NCBI RefSeq assembly: GCF_025854335.1
Contig: NZ_CP107716.1
Coordinates: forward strand, 3,589,001 to 3,653,000
DNA: 64,000 bases
From: Pelagibacterium flavum
GTDB taxonomy: Bacteria > Pseudomonadota > Alphaproteobacteria > Rhizobiales > Devosiaceae
Direction: 5' to 3'
The position numbers were made by a program, and so were the translations under genes. The notes beneath the pieces are model-generated. The model was not told the DNA's origin, did not search any database, and saw only the letters and a list, made by a program, of their open reading frames with translations. Shown one piece after another: positions 41,691 through 50,604 of this stretch (the first letter of the stretch is position 1; the number at the start of each line of letters is the position of its first letter).

Positions 41691-43541
41691 TTAAGAAAGG
41701 CGCGGATTGAAGACCCCGCCAATGCGCTTTTGCTCGACCAGTTCGCGGCGCACCATGTTCTTGAACGCGCCCTCCAATTGCTGGATGTAATTGGCGTCTT
41801 TCTGCGAGTCGCCGGATGATCCATCGATTGCAAAGTTGAACGTGTTGTTGACCACACCACCGGCCCCGGTTTCGATCTTGGAGTTGGGGATCACTTGCGA
41901 TCCGCGCGGAAGGTTCACAAGCTCGCGCCCTCGCTCACCCACCCAGGCCAGACCACCTGGAGCCGACCGCGTGCCGTTGGCAAAGCCGGGAACGGAAGGA
42001 CCACCAAAGATCGAACTGAGAAAGCCGCCAGCCGGACCAGCAAATATGCCACCAATCAGCGTCTGGAAAAGGTTGTTGAGCGCGAGGCTGGCCAATTGTT
42101 TGAGCAACCCCGAGATCGCATCCCCAACACTTTTGGTGCCGTCGATCACGCTCATGAAGGCATTGGACACATTAGAAGCGATGCTGCTGGCGATGCTCTG
42201 CACGCCATTGCGCATGCTCTCCATACCATTGCCCAGGCCCTCCATGACGTTGACGCCAAGGCGGTGCATGACGCGCGAGGGGGAGTGGATATCTAGATCC
42301 CGCTCCGGTATTCCGGGAATCATGCCGACGACACCGGACCACCAGGCGGTAAACTCACCCCACTTGGCCTGCATACCTTCCCACAGGCCATCAATGATGT
42401 CACCGCCGATTGCGATCATTTGACCTGGGATGGCCGCAAAGATGCCGGGAAGCTCGGCCGCAAAGTTGATGATCGAATCTTTGACCTCGTGGACCTTGGT
42501 CACCATGCCATCCCACGCGGCCTCAAACGAAGCCCATGCGCCCGAGAGGAATTCCCCGATGACAGTGCCCAGTTGCTGAATTTCCGGCCAGAATGCCACG
42601 ACTGCCCCGGTCAGGAGTCCTATACCAAGCACGGCCAGCGTCACCGGCCAGCCGATGGCGGCAATCGCACCAGCAAGTGTCCCCAGGACGATCAGGGTGG
42701 GACCGACAGCGGCGGCAATGCCCCCCGCGATGATGCTGAATTTAACCACCTCGGGATTCACTTCGGCAAAATGGCGCAGCAGCTCAGATATCTTGCTGAC
42801 AAAGCTGGTCGCCCATTCGAGAATGCCGCTCGTGGCCAGTGCGATCCCAACAGACTTGAAAGCAGCGTCCAGTTCGCGCAGCCCATCGCGGTATTTGAGC
42901 AATCCCGATGCATCGCCATCTGAAATCACGGCAGCGCTTTCGCCCAACTCCCGAAACGCTTGCCCGTTGTCTCGCAGCAGCGGAATCAGGGCCGTGGCAT
43001 CGCTTGCGATGGCCTCCATGTAGAATGTCATATCCGCGTGACTGAGATCGGCATCCTCGAGCGCATTGAAATAGGCTTGCAGCGCTTCGGGGCCGGAGAG
43101 ATCGCGGAAGGCGTCCGCAGTGAGGCCGACCTGCGGCGCGATGTTTTCAAAAAAGTCTGCCAGGGGACCGGCACCCGTCTGGGTGAAATCACCGATCCGG
43201 TCGTTCATGTCTTTGTAGATGTCGGCAAGCTTGTCGCCCTCGACGCCCACTGATCGGGCAGCATGAGCGAGGCGCTGGAATTCTTCGAAACCGGCACCGG
43301 CCAGTTGGGCAGAGCGGTGCATTTCCTCGGCGTCCTGCGTGATGCCGTGGACTGCCGCGCCCATGGCTACACCCAAACCGACAAGCGGTGCGGTTACAGT
43401 CGCAGAGAGCGACCGCCCCATGGACTGCATTTGCTTGCCTGCGTTGGACAATCCCCGCCTGACACCCTCCAGGCCGCGCGTGAAATCTGCCGAATTGAGG
43501 CCCAGGTTAACCCGCAAGCTCCCGATAACTGCGCTACTCAC
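41691..43541 (-). CDS. Phage tail tape-measure protein
   Basis: A 616-residue tape-measure protein (GTG start at 43541 with AAGGGG upstream). The N-terminus VIGSLRVNLGLNSADFTRGLEGVRRGLSNAGKQM is the usual lambda-like beginning. Hydrophobic helices lie near residues 260-330 (SIIAGGIAAAVGPTLIVLGTLAGAIAAIGW), and the C-terminus contains GLAWVGERGRELVNLPRGSQVIPN, a widespread tape-measure motif. It sets tail length in long-tailed phages. Here there is no tail tube, so its present role is doubtful unless it works with a helper phage. Confidence 0.9.
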   Translation of the reverse strand: MSSAVIGSLRVNLGLNSADFTRGLEGVRRGLSNAGKQMQSMGRSLSATVTAPLVGLGVAMGAAVHGITQDAEEMHRSAQLAGAGFEEFQRLAHAARSVGVEGDKLADIYKDMNDRIGDFTQTGAGPLADFFENIAPQVGLTADAFRDLSGPEALQAYFNALEDADLSHADMTFYMEAIASDATALIPLLRDNGQAFRELGESAAVISDGDASGLLKYRDGLRELDAAFKSVGIALATSGILEWATSFVSKISELLRHFAEVNPEVVKFSIIAGGIAAAVGPTLIVLGTLAGAIAAIGWPVTLAVLGIGLLTGAVVAFWPEIQQLGTVIGEFLSGAWASFEAAWDGMVTKVHEVKDSIINFAAELPGIFAAIPGQMIAIGGDIIDGLWEGMQAKWGEFTAWWSGVVGMIPGIPERDLDIHSPSRVMHRLGVNVMEGLGNGMESMRNGVQSIASSIASNVSNAFMSVIDGTKSVGDAISGLLKQLASLALNNLFQTLIGGIFAGPAGGFLSSIFGGPSVPGFANGTRSAPGGLAWVGERGRELVNLPRGSQVIPNSKIETGAGGVVNNTFNFAIDGSSGDSQKDANYIQQLEGAFKNMVRRELVEQKRIGGVFNPRLS

Positions 43542-43746
43542 GATGCATCCCCTTCGCCAAATCTTGAGCGACCATTTCGCCCAGCATTTTGATAAATCCG
43601 TCAGGATCGCCGTTCCGGTCAGAGATCGTGACAACTGCGGTCAATGCGGCGCGTGCCAGGTCGCGTTCTGAAATGCCCAGGGTGACACCCAAGGCCATGC
43701 TATGCGCCAGCAGATCGGTCGCGCGTTTGTCGATTTTCTTGCCCAT
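43534..43746 (-). CDS. Small phage tail-assembly-like protein
   Basis: A 70-residue protein (MGKKIDKRATDLLAHSMALGVTLGISERDLARAALTAVVTISD) that overlaps the tape-measure start by eight bases. The position just before the tape measure is that of tail assembly chaperones. The ATG at 43746 has AAAGGA at a good distance; Met 43752 has none. No catalytic motif. Confidence 0.7.
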   Translation of the reverse strand: MGKKIDKRATDLLAHSMALGVTLGISERDLARAALTAVVTISDRNGDPDGFIKMLGEMVAQDLAKGMHRE

Positions 43747-43809
43747 GGCCATTCCTTTGTGTTTGTGAAGCTGCCCGCACAATCTGGCGGGCAGCTTTTG
43801 AATGGTGGA

Positions 43810-45150
43810 TTAGGCCGGAAGGGTGAGGCCTGAGAGCTTGGTAAACGCCGCCTCATGTTCGGCTGCGATGTCTGCCCTGAGGTGGGCCACAAACGCATAC
43901 TGGTGTTTGGTGGCGAACGCCTCGCGCAGCACCTCGATCTGGAGCTCAGACCGGATGCCTATCATCAGACGCGACCACTCCCCTGCAAGGATGATCGATT
44001 CATCTTCTCCGACACCCAAATTGGTGGGAACCTTGCTGGTAACAAGCATAGGCGTCCTGGCAATTGCAGGAGGCATGTTGATCGGCTGGCCGGTGGTATC
44101 GACCAGTTCGGCAAGCTGCCCATCGTCGCGTGGCGACATGATGTAGGCCGTCACGTCGCTGTTAACTGTGCGCAACGCCGTCCGGGCTTTGATCAGTGGC
44201 GCATAGCTGGTCAGCGGGCCACCCGCAAAAGCGTTCGATGTCAGGCCAGCAAAGTTCGCTACGCCGCGCGGTTCTGCGCCAGTGCCCGAACCGAACAGCG
44301 ACACGCGGTCAATTTCCTGCGCCATTGCCGACGCAAGAATATCTGGCAGTATCAAACCGATATTGAGACTATCTTGCAGAAGCTCGCGGCTCACCGTGAT
44401 CATGACTGCAAGGCTTTTCGGGGTAAATGTAACCCGAGTAAATGTCGGTTCAGTTTCGCTGACGGTGCTGTTTTCCAACCGCCAGGTTGGCACTGGATCG
44501 GTTGCGACCTTGGCGATGTGGTTCACGTTGGATTCGAGCGGAACGGTCAGTGCACCCGCCCGGAATACCGATGACGCGGCACGCATCCGGTCGATCCATT
44601 GTGCCGAAAGAGCCTCAGGAACCGTGTAACCGCCAGCGCTGTCACTGCCTTCGGCCAGCGCTCTGCGCTCAACATCTGTCTTGGCACCAAGAAACATCGA
44701 GCGGAGATAGCCGCCAGTGGTCAGGCCGCGAAGATCCTTTTCTTCGTCATAATCAAACCCACGCTTTTCGCGGAGATATTTGCCAAAAGACTGGCCGCTG
44801 CGCAGAGCGGGAACCGTGTCGGCGTCAGCGGCCTCTACATCTGAAAAGCCATTGTCGATACCGTAGGCCTCACCATCACCTGCGTTCGGTCGCAAGCGGG
44901 CGCGCCGCTCATCCTCGTCGCGGTCGAGAAATCCGGAGCGATAGCTGCCCTCGACGCGCTCGGCCATGCCGGTGCGTTCATGGCGGCGAATTTGCGCATC
45001 AATATCATCGAATTCCGACATGAGAGCGTCGTGCCGCTTCTCCAGTTCGGAGGCTCGCTTCTCATCGGTGTTGCTCTGGATTTCAGAAAGCGCCTTGCGT
45101 GCCTTGGCGACGATCTGGCTGCGCTTCTCGCGCAGTTCGGTCATATTCAT
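43810..45150 (-). CDS. HK97-type phage major capsid protein
   Basis: A 446-residue protein of the HK97 fold. The N-terminal 100 residues are a charged coiled coil (delta-domain-like, EKRASELEKRHDALMSEFDDIDAQIRR). The capsid domain starts near GGYTVPEALSAQWIDRMRAASSVFRAGA, with SETEPTFTRVTFTPKSLAVMITVSRELLQDS and FGSGTGAEPRGVAN. Phages of this kind usually encode a maturation protease just upstream; none is seen here. The start could also be ATG 45144. The frame is intact. Confidence 0.93.
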   Translation of the reverse strand: MNMTELREKRSQIVAKARKALSEIQSNTDEKRASELEKRHDALMSEFDDIDAQIRRHERTGMAERVEGSYRSGFLDRDEDERRARLRPNAGDGEAYGIDNGFSDVEAADADTVPALRSGQSFGKYLREKRGFDYDEEKDLRGLTTGGYLRSMFLGAKTDVERRALAEGSDSAGGYTVPEALSAQWIDRMRAASSVFRAGALTVPLESNVNHIAKVATDPVPTWRLENSTVSETEPTFTRVTFTPKSLAVMITVSRELLQDSLNIGLILPDILASAMAQEIDRVSLFGSGTGAEPRGVANFAGLTSNAFAGGPLTSYAPLIKARTALRTVNSDVTAYIMSPRDDGQLAELVDTTGQPINMPPAIARTPMLVTSKVPTNLGVGEDESIILAGEWSRLMIGIRSELQIEVLREAFATKHQYAFVAHLRADIAAEHEAAFTKLSGLTLPA

Positions 45151-45791
45151 TGGATTACCCCAAAGTTGGCCGCTGTCCATAAGGGGAGCGGCTGCTCATT
45201 GGGCTTCAAGGCTTCATGCTTGAGCTTTACTCCCGGAGCATTCCAACTGCGGCGCTCTACGGGGTACTCCCGCCACTGGCGGGGTAGGCACTGACCAGAT
45301 CAGTGTGGTTTAACACTGACCCGTCCAGAGTGAGTCTGTCAACGCGAGCCGTTCCGCCCAACCCGGTTTTCCCGAATTTTCAGATCGAGGCTCATTTTCA
45401 TCCGCAACCGGATCGCCGCCGCCTCGAAGTTCTTTCGACGCTCGACCTTTGCCGGGCCGGTTTCCGCGCGGCTCCGCTTTCGGTTACCCATGCCGCACCT
45501 CACTCGGATTGTGCTGGCAAAAATAATTCCCACTTCCAGCAAGTTTGGAGGCTGCGATCTGGCGCGTTCTGGGTAGCAGCGGAAACGACGCCAATAACCC
45601 ATTGCAAACACTTATATTTTTTCCGCACCCCACTGTTGGCAACATATCCCGGAGCGGCATAACCTGTTGTTCCGCCGCATTATTCTTTGCCAAACCCGAA
45701 ATCTCAGGCCATCGGCAAAAAAAATCCGCGCGTGACGGGGATGCGCCGGTGGAGGTGGTGGCCCTCTCCAAAGTTTGACCCTCCCCCTGCA
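45151..45791. other. Weakly coding stretch upstream of the capsid gene
   Basis: A 641-base stretch with one possible small gene (45339-45491) and no other convincing frame. This is where portal, protease or terminase genes would be expected; nothing of that size is present. GTAGAGCGC and CCCGCCAGTGGCGGG (minus-strand hairpin near 45270-45284) are visible. Confidence 0.5.
45339..45491 (-). CDS. Possible small basic protein
   Basis: A 50-residue, strongly basic frame (MGNRKRSRAETGPAKVERRKNFEAAAIRLRMKM) with GAGGTG upstream of its ATG. No known family. It may be a real phage gene or a chance frame in GC-rich DNA. Confidence 0.4.
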   Translation of the reverse strand: MGNRKRSRAETGPAKVERRKNFEAAAIRLRMKMSLDLKIRENRVGRNGSR

Positions 45792-46073
45792 TCATGACAG
45801 CACCGATCCGCGCCGCACTGGATCGTCGCATCCATCGGTGCTTTCGCCTGATTGTTCCAGCCTCTCTCTCGCCTTGCCCAGCAGTTCAACTGGCACCGTG
45901 ACCGCAGAGTGCTGGAGCATCCATCGGCGCTCCCGGCCATCAGCTTCGGTCATCAGTTCCAAGCATGCGGCAGCAAAGGCGCGGTGCTTGCGCGTCAGGA
46001 TGGAGACATACTCCTTCCCATCCTCGCCCTGGAAACGCTGGGACAGGGCACCATGGTGGGGCTTATGCAGCAT
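45792..46073 (-). CDS. Hypothetical phage protein
   Basis: A 93-residue protein (MLHKPHHGALSQRFQGEDGKEYVSILTRKHRAFAAACLELM) with a strong GGGAGG site before ATG 46073. The start overlaps the 3' end of the upstream helix-turn-helix gene by 11 bases, so translation is coupled. No recognised domain. Confidence 0.65.
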   Translation of the reverse strand: MLHKPHHGALSQRFQGEDGKEYVSILTRKHRAFAAACLELMTEADGRERRWMLQHSAVTVPVELLGKARERLEQSGESTDGCDDPVRRGSVLS

Positions 46074-46746
46074 GGCCACCTCCCGATAGCTGGGTTGCGC
46101 CCGAGCGTGGCCATCGCTTCCTTTCCAGAGCCCTTTGCAAGCTCTCCTGCGGCACAGCGCTAGAGATAGAATATGACTGGTTTTCCGTGGTGGGACGCAA
46201 ATGTCCCCCAGTGCGATGCGTCGGCTTTGGCCCCATCTTGATCCAGGCCACCCATTCTTTGGCCACCACCTCAACGATGTTCGATAGGTTCTTGCGGCCC
46301 TTCACTGGCCGCTGCACCACCTTCACCCAGCCCAATTCAGCCAACCGCCACTGGGCGCGCTTTGCTGTCTTGCGGCACATGCCGCCCCGAGCGGCGATCT
46401 CATCGAGCGTCAGCCGACAATCCCCGGAACGCTTGACCTCATCATAGACAATTCGGGCATAAGCCATTTGGCTGGTCGTCAGCATACTGGCCATGCTGGG
46501 AGGCATGGGCCAGGTCGCTGCCAATGTCCGACGCCTGCGAATGGAGCGCTCGCGGTCGGGCGACCGTTGAGGGCGGGGACGGGCAAACCGGCTTCCGTAT
46601 CGCGCAATGGGCCGCGTGGGCTGTGCCCGTGCGGGACGGCTGGCGATGTCGCCGGAGAGATAGCCTTGCACCAACTCAGGATTGCGCATCGGCTTTTGAA
46701 GCGTGCGCAGCAGGCTTTCAGAAACTGGGACTGCTGCGGCGCTCAT
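46063..46746 (-). CDS. Helix-turn-helix protein (replication-initiation or regulator type)
   Basis: A 227-residue protein. The N-terminus is basic and disordered (IASRPARAQPTRPIARYGSRFARPRPQRSPDRERSIRRRR). The central region SMLTTSQMAYARIVYDEVKRSGDCRLTLDEIAARGGMCRKTAKRAQWRLAELGWVKVVQRPVKGRKNLSNIVEVV is a clear winged helix-turn-helix of the kind found in small integrative elements of alphaproteobacteria. It may start replication of element 2 or regulate it. Confidence 0.75.
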   Translation of the reverse strand: MSAAAVPVSESLLRTLQKPMRNPELVQGYLSGDIASRPARAQPTRPIARYGSRFARPRPQRSPDRERSIRRRRTLAATWPMPPSMASMLTTSQMAYARIVYDEVKRSGDCRLTLDEIAARGGMCRKTAKRAQWRLAELGWVKVVQRPVKGRKNLSNIVEVVAKEWVAWIKMGPKPTHRTGGHLRPTTENQSYSISSAVPQESLQRALERKRWPRSGATQLSGGGHAA

Positions 46747-46817
46747 GGCGACACGCGCACAGCCGGGTTAGCCATACCCCAAAAAAGCGCTTTGATTTCA
46801 ATAGGGGGACAAGGGGT

Positions 46818-46825
46818 GGTTAGAC
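46818..46825 (+). repeat. GGTTAGAC, candidate arm site of element 2 near its right end
   Basis: The same octamer occurs at 38171-38178 and, inverted, at 38153-38160, near the other end of element 2. Placement about 35-65 bp from each core fits arm-type integrase sites. Confidence 0.4.
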
Positions 46826-46860
46826 GCGCCAAGCCATTGGCGGAAAAGGACAAGGGCAGG

Positions 46861-46878
46861 CCCTCTCTCTCCGCCATT
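46861..46878 (+). repeat. Attachment core 3 (right end of element 2)
   Basis: CCCTCTCTCTCCGCCATT, identical to 38091-38108. The base before it is G instead of T, so 17 bases are common to all three cores. GGTGCCCCAAAAGG follows at about 46952, outside the element, and resembles the element 1 arm sites. Confidence 0.88.
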
Positions 46879-46978
46879 AACTATCTATATGCCTAACGAT
46901 TTGAAATAGAATCGACTTTCCGGTTGCTTATTGTGGCTCGGCGCCCCAAGCCGGTGCCCCAAAAGGATTTTTGGCCAG

Positions 46979-47882
46979 TCACTTCCTACGCCCTGCGTTT
47001 CTAAGGTCCAGCATTTCGCGCAGCTTCGTAATGTGCATGGAAGCGCGGTCTTTCGCTTCTATTGGTTTAAAGCCTTCGCGCCTCAGCCTTTTTGCAATCA
47101 GGTTGGGATACATGCGCTGCCAAACTTCGTAAAACTCACCACGAGGTATCTCAACTGTCATCGTGGGGCGGTCCATCGTTCTGGATATCACGTCTCCCGG
47201 CCTGCCAGCCCGAAGCGCCAAGCCTTCAGCCAGCAGTATTTGATCTATGATGGAACTATGTTCTTCGAGGTCGAAGGCAATTAGTAGCGCCATGCTCGTT
47301 GGTGATAGTGATTCCAGTATCAGCGCCACATCCGTAATATCCTTTATCGCACACCACCTGCTCCGGATCGTGCCAAGGCCGGAGTCGGCGTGCAACACAA
47401 TGTGATCATCAATGTCGGATCGACCTGCCGTATCGAGGATCAAAAGGGGGATCGTGCGACCTTCCGCGACCCTTAGAGACGCAGCCCCGCCAGGAGTGGG
47501 GAAATGCACCATCCGGACGCCATTTGCGTCGGCTGAAGAAGCACTTCTGTAGCCTGTAGCGTCATTGTCGTCTCGGGGCCATCTGCCGATGAGTAGCTGA
47601 TCACAAATTCAGCGTTCAGAACGGAGGTGCTGGATGCCGATTCATTGACCACGTCCACTTGGAAACAGTAATCCCTGCTCCGGTCCAGCTGATCGAAGAG
47701 CCTATAATCTCTGAATCCAGGACTAGCTTCGGCTTGGCATCTTTGAGCTGTTGCCGTGCTATGACCTTCGCGTCTCGGGCATAGAGTAGACTTACGACCG
47801 ACACAATCGCCGCAAGCACGCTTCCGCCACCTGAAAGCCAGTCGGAGTTTATGCTGCTTAGCGCCTTCCAAAAGTCATTCAC
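46979..47882 (-). pseudogene. Frameshifted host gene (membrane-anchored hypothetical)
   Basis: Three overlapping minus-strand frames continue one another. 47882-47616 encodes MNDFWKALSSINSDWLSGGGSVLAAIVSVVSLLY (membrane helix) and KPKLVLDSEIIGSSISW. The next frame gives VDVVNESASSTSVLNAEFVISYSS, ending near 47473. The third (47512-46979) continues with VHFPTPGGAASLRVAEGRTIPLLI. Together they form a plausible beta-sandwich domain plus a C-terminal helical part. The shifts lie near 47670 and 47500. Decay is most likely; sequencing errors are possible. Confidence 0.55.
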
Positions 47883-47999
47883 GCGAACTCTCCTGACCCA
47901 TCGGTCATACTATGGAGAGCCAAAGGCGATCTGTCCAAGCGCAGTAGTCACATTGTTCCCCGTCAGCGCCTATGGCACAGATTTGAGGTTGTGATTTAA

Positions 48000-48056
48000 G
48001 GAGGATTTGGGTCTCATCGTAGTGACGAAGGAACGAAGATGAGACCCAAATCCTCC
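48000..48056 (+). promoter_or_regulatory. 19-bp stem-loop over the orfA start codon
   Basis: GGAGGATTTGGGTCTCATC (48000-48018) is the exact reverse complement of 48038-48056. The 19-base loop contains the orfA ribosome site (AAGGAACG), and the right arm contains its ATG (48039). In a transcript read from outside, the fold would hide the start codon, a known way to limit transposase made from read-through. Confidence 0.7.
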
Positions 48057-48425
48057 AATGCAAAATCGCGGACCAAGGCCCCTGCGGAAGCCGTGGTAAA
48101 GGACATCCGCCGGGCCACCCGGCGGCATTTTTCGGCGGAAGACAAGATCAGGATCGTCCTGGAAGGCTTGCGCGGCGATGACAGCATCGCCGAGTTGTGC
48201 CGCAAGGAAGGCATCGCCCAGAGCCTGTATTACACCTGGTCGAAGGAATTCATGGAAGCGGGAAAGCGTCGGCTTTCTGGCGATACAGCCCGGGCCGCCA
48301 CCAGCGACGAGGTCAAGGATCTGCGCCGTGAGGCCGGAGCGCTCAAGGAATGTGTTGCCGATCTGACGCTGGAAAACCGTCTGCTTAAAAAAAGCATGAT
48401 CGCGGATGGGGACGACGACGCATGA
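48039..48425 (+). CDS. IS3-family transposase OrfA
   Basis: A 128-residue helix-turn-helix protein: RRHFSAEDKIRIVLEGLRGDDSIAELCRKEGIAQSLYYTWSKEFMEAGK, then a leucine-zipper-like tail (LRREAGALKECVADLTLENRLLKKS). A7G at 48387-48394 is a slippery site for -1 frameshifting into orfB, whose ATG overlaps the OrfA stop. OrfA itself is intact, but without OrfB it cannot transpose. Confidence 0.9.
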   Translation: MRPKSSNAKSRTKAPAEAVVKDIRRATRRHFSAEDKIRIVLEGLRGDDSIAELCRKEGIAQSLYYTWSKEFMEAGKRRLSGDTARAATSDEVKDLRREAGALKECVADLTLENRLLKKSMIADGDDDA

Positions 48426-49095
48426 GGTATCCATCATCCGAGAAGCTCGAGATCATCAGGCTGGTCGAGCAATCCCATCTGCCAGCAACACGAACGCTCG
48501 ATAAACTGGGAATCCCACGCCGGACCTTCTACCGCTGGTATGACCGCTACCTCGAAGGCGGCCCAGAGGCGCTGAAAGATCGGCCATCGGCACCAAGCCG
48601 GGTGTGGAACCGTATCCCGCCTGACATCCGCGACCAGATCATCGAGCTGGCGCTGGAACAGTCCGAGCTGAGCCCGAGAGAACTGGCCGTGCGCTTCACC
48701 GATGAGAAGCGCTACTTCGTGTCGGAGGCCACGGTTTACCGCCTGCTGAAGGCCCAGGACCTGATCACCAGCCCGGCCTATGTGGTGATCAAGGCCGCCG
48801 ATCGCTTCCATACCCAGACCACGCGGCCCAACGAGATGTGGCAGACCGATTTTACCTACTTCAAGATCATCGGCTGGGGTTGGATGTATCTGTCGACTGT
48901 GCTCGACGATTACTCGCGCTACATCATCAGCTGGAAGCTGTGCAGCACGATGCGCGCCGAGGACGTCACCGACACGCTGGATCTGGCGCTCGCGGCCTCG
49001 GGCTGCGATCAGGCCCATGTGTGCCACAAACCCCGGCTGCTCAGCGACAACGTCCTATGTCGGGAATTTTTTGCAGCGTAGGTCAACAGGTCATG

Positions 49096-49119
49096 GGGCA
49101 CCCGGCGTTCCGGGTGCCC
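49096..49119. terminator. Hairpin in the non-coding end of the IS110 element
   Basis: GGGCACCCGG (49096-49105) pairs with CCGGGTGCCC (49110-49119) over a CGTT loop. It could be a terminator for the transposase gene or a structural part of a non-coding RNA. Confidence 0.6.
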
Positions 49120-49261
49120 TTATAAAGTTGCCCAGACGGGCTCTGCCGTCAAGAAATGATCTCTTCCATAGCAAACACAGGGTACGCGCTGTGGCGGCCC
49201 TCACCGTCCTTAATACGAGATCCCAAATCCCAAGCAGAAGGCCCGAACATTATCTACGAGG

Positions 49262-50551
49262 TCAGCGAACTGCCTCACTGCCTCCACGGCTCCGACAGAT
49301 GGAGGTCCTTCCGCCTGGGCTCGCCCCCTCAAAAAAGGGGCGATAGGGTTCGCCACGCTTAAGCACGGCGTGAACGGTGCGCGCCATCTTGGCTGCAATG
49401 GCAGTATAGGCCTTGCGGCGCAGATGGGCGTTGTGCCGATCCTTGGAGATGTATCGCTCGAATTTATCCCGGAAGCTATTGGTCCGTTTGAGAACTGCGG
49501 TTTGGCCAGCCATCCAGAGCGTTCGCCGCAATCGGGCATTACCGTATTTTGAGATGCGGCTGCTTCCACGAAACATGCCCGACTGAACTGTGGCGAGGTC
49601 CATGCCGCAGAACTTAAGAAACTGACGGTGGTGACGAAAACGACGCAGATCGCCGGCTTCGGCGAGGATGGTCATTGCGTTGATTGGCCCGATCCCGGGA
49701 ATGGTCGTCAGCAACTGATAGTCAGGGTTATCCGATAGTAGCGCGACAGCACGGGCTTCAATCTCATCGCGTTGCCGGATCAGGCTACGACCTTCTGCAA
49801 GCACGAGCCGGAACATGCGGACAGCATCAGATTCTGGATGGACAGGCAGACCCACCGATCCGGTCGCCGTGGCGTAAATATCGGAAAGCAGGCGTTCTTT
49901 GGAGACCTTGCGGCCAACGACCTCCCAGGCATCCGCGATGAATGCATCGCGGTCCATGGCCGTGATCATGGATGGTGAGGGATACTTCTCCAGAAATGCA
50001 AGGAACCAATCTGTCCGTGAGCTTCGGTGGAATCGTTCGGCTTCGGGGAAATACAGCGGCAGGTAGTGGGTCAGAATACGGTGCCAGAGCTCAGTCTTGG
50101 AGCGGGAAACGATCTCGTGGGTCTTCGACAGTTCCTGGATATCGGCGGTCCCGGACACCAGCGGATCATGGAAGAACTGAACGGCCCCGATCTCGAGCAT
50201 GTGCAGGATGACCTGGGCATCCTTCGGATCGTTCTTGTCCCAGCTATTGTGCAGCGCCTCACGTGTTCGCGCCAATCCGACAGATGACACAAGCTTGAGC
50301 TCGAAACCGGCCCGTCCAAGATGATGGGCCAGGGTCCGATGATAATTACCAGTCGCCTCGAACCCGATTCGCACCGGGAGATCATAAGCCGCAAGAACAC
50401 CAGTCAGGCGTTCAAAATCTTCGAGCGTATTGGTGACTGTCAAACGACGACGGCGCTTTTTGCAAGGTATCCCGATCAGGACCTCATGGCGATGCTTGGA
50501 AATATCGATAGCGACCAACAAGGTGGACGCAATAGGATAGGTAGCGGTCAT
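49262..50551 (-). CDS. IS110-family transposase (DEDD recombinase)
   Basis: A 429-residue recombinase. The N-terminal RuvC-like DEDD domain has Asp in LLVAIDISKHRHEV, Glu in GFEATGNYH, and Asp in WDKNDPKDAQV. The C-terminal transposase_20 domain has TTIPGIGPINAMTILAEAGDLRRFRHHRQFLKFCGMD with the catalytic Ser in SGMFRGSSRISKYGN. ATG 50551 is preceded by GGAGACGG; a longer frame to 50587 is less likely. It is intact and may still be active. Confidence 0.95.
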   Translation of the reverse strand: MTATYPIASTLLVAIDISKHRHEVLIGIPCKKRRRRLTVTNTLEDFERLTGVLAAYDLPVRIGFEATGNYHRTLAHHLGRAGFELKLVSSVGLARTREALHNSWDKNDPKDAQVILHMLEIGAVQFFHDPLVSGTADIQELSKTHEIVSRSKTELWHRILTHYLPLYFPEAERFHRSSRTDWFLAFLEKYPSPSMITAMDRDAFIADAWEVVGRKVSKERLLSDIYATATGSVGLPVHPESDAVRMFRLVLAEGRSLIRQRDEIEARAVALLSDNPDYQLLTTIPGIGPINAMTILAEAGDLRRFRHHRQFLKFCGMDLATVQSGMFRGSSRISKYGNARLRRTLWMAGQTAVLKRTNSFRDKFERYISKDRHNAHLRRKAYTAIAAKMARTVHAVLKRGEPYRPFFEGASPGGRTSICRSRGGSEAVR

Positions 50552-50604
50552 AGCCGTCTCCTCAGCGGTGTGGTTCAGCAAAACCACTGTTGAGACCTGA
50601 GACC

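Larger units (their letters stand above)
38108..46878. mobile_element. Element 2: small capsid-encoding satellite or prophage remnant
   Basis: About 8.8 kb between core 2 and core 3. It holds an integrase and a 62-residue companion at the left, regulators, and a minus-strand structural set (major capsid protein, small chaperone-like protein, tape measure). It also carries a plus-strand operon of three small genes and a replication-initiator-like helix-turn-helix protein at the right. There is no portal, terminase, protease or tail tube. It could be a capsid-diverting satellite or a deletion derivative of a siphophage. Confidence 0.8.

Noticed and set aside
45484..45831. 115-codon minus-strand frame upstream of the capsid gene as a terminase small subunit
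   Set aside because: No helix-turn-helix or terminase-like pattern, and its composition resembles non-coding DNA.
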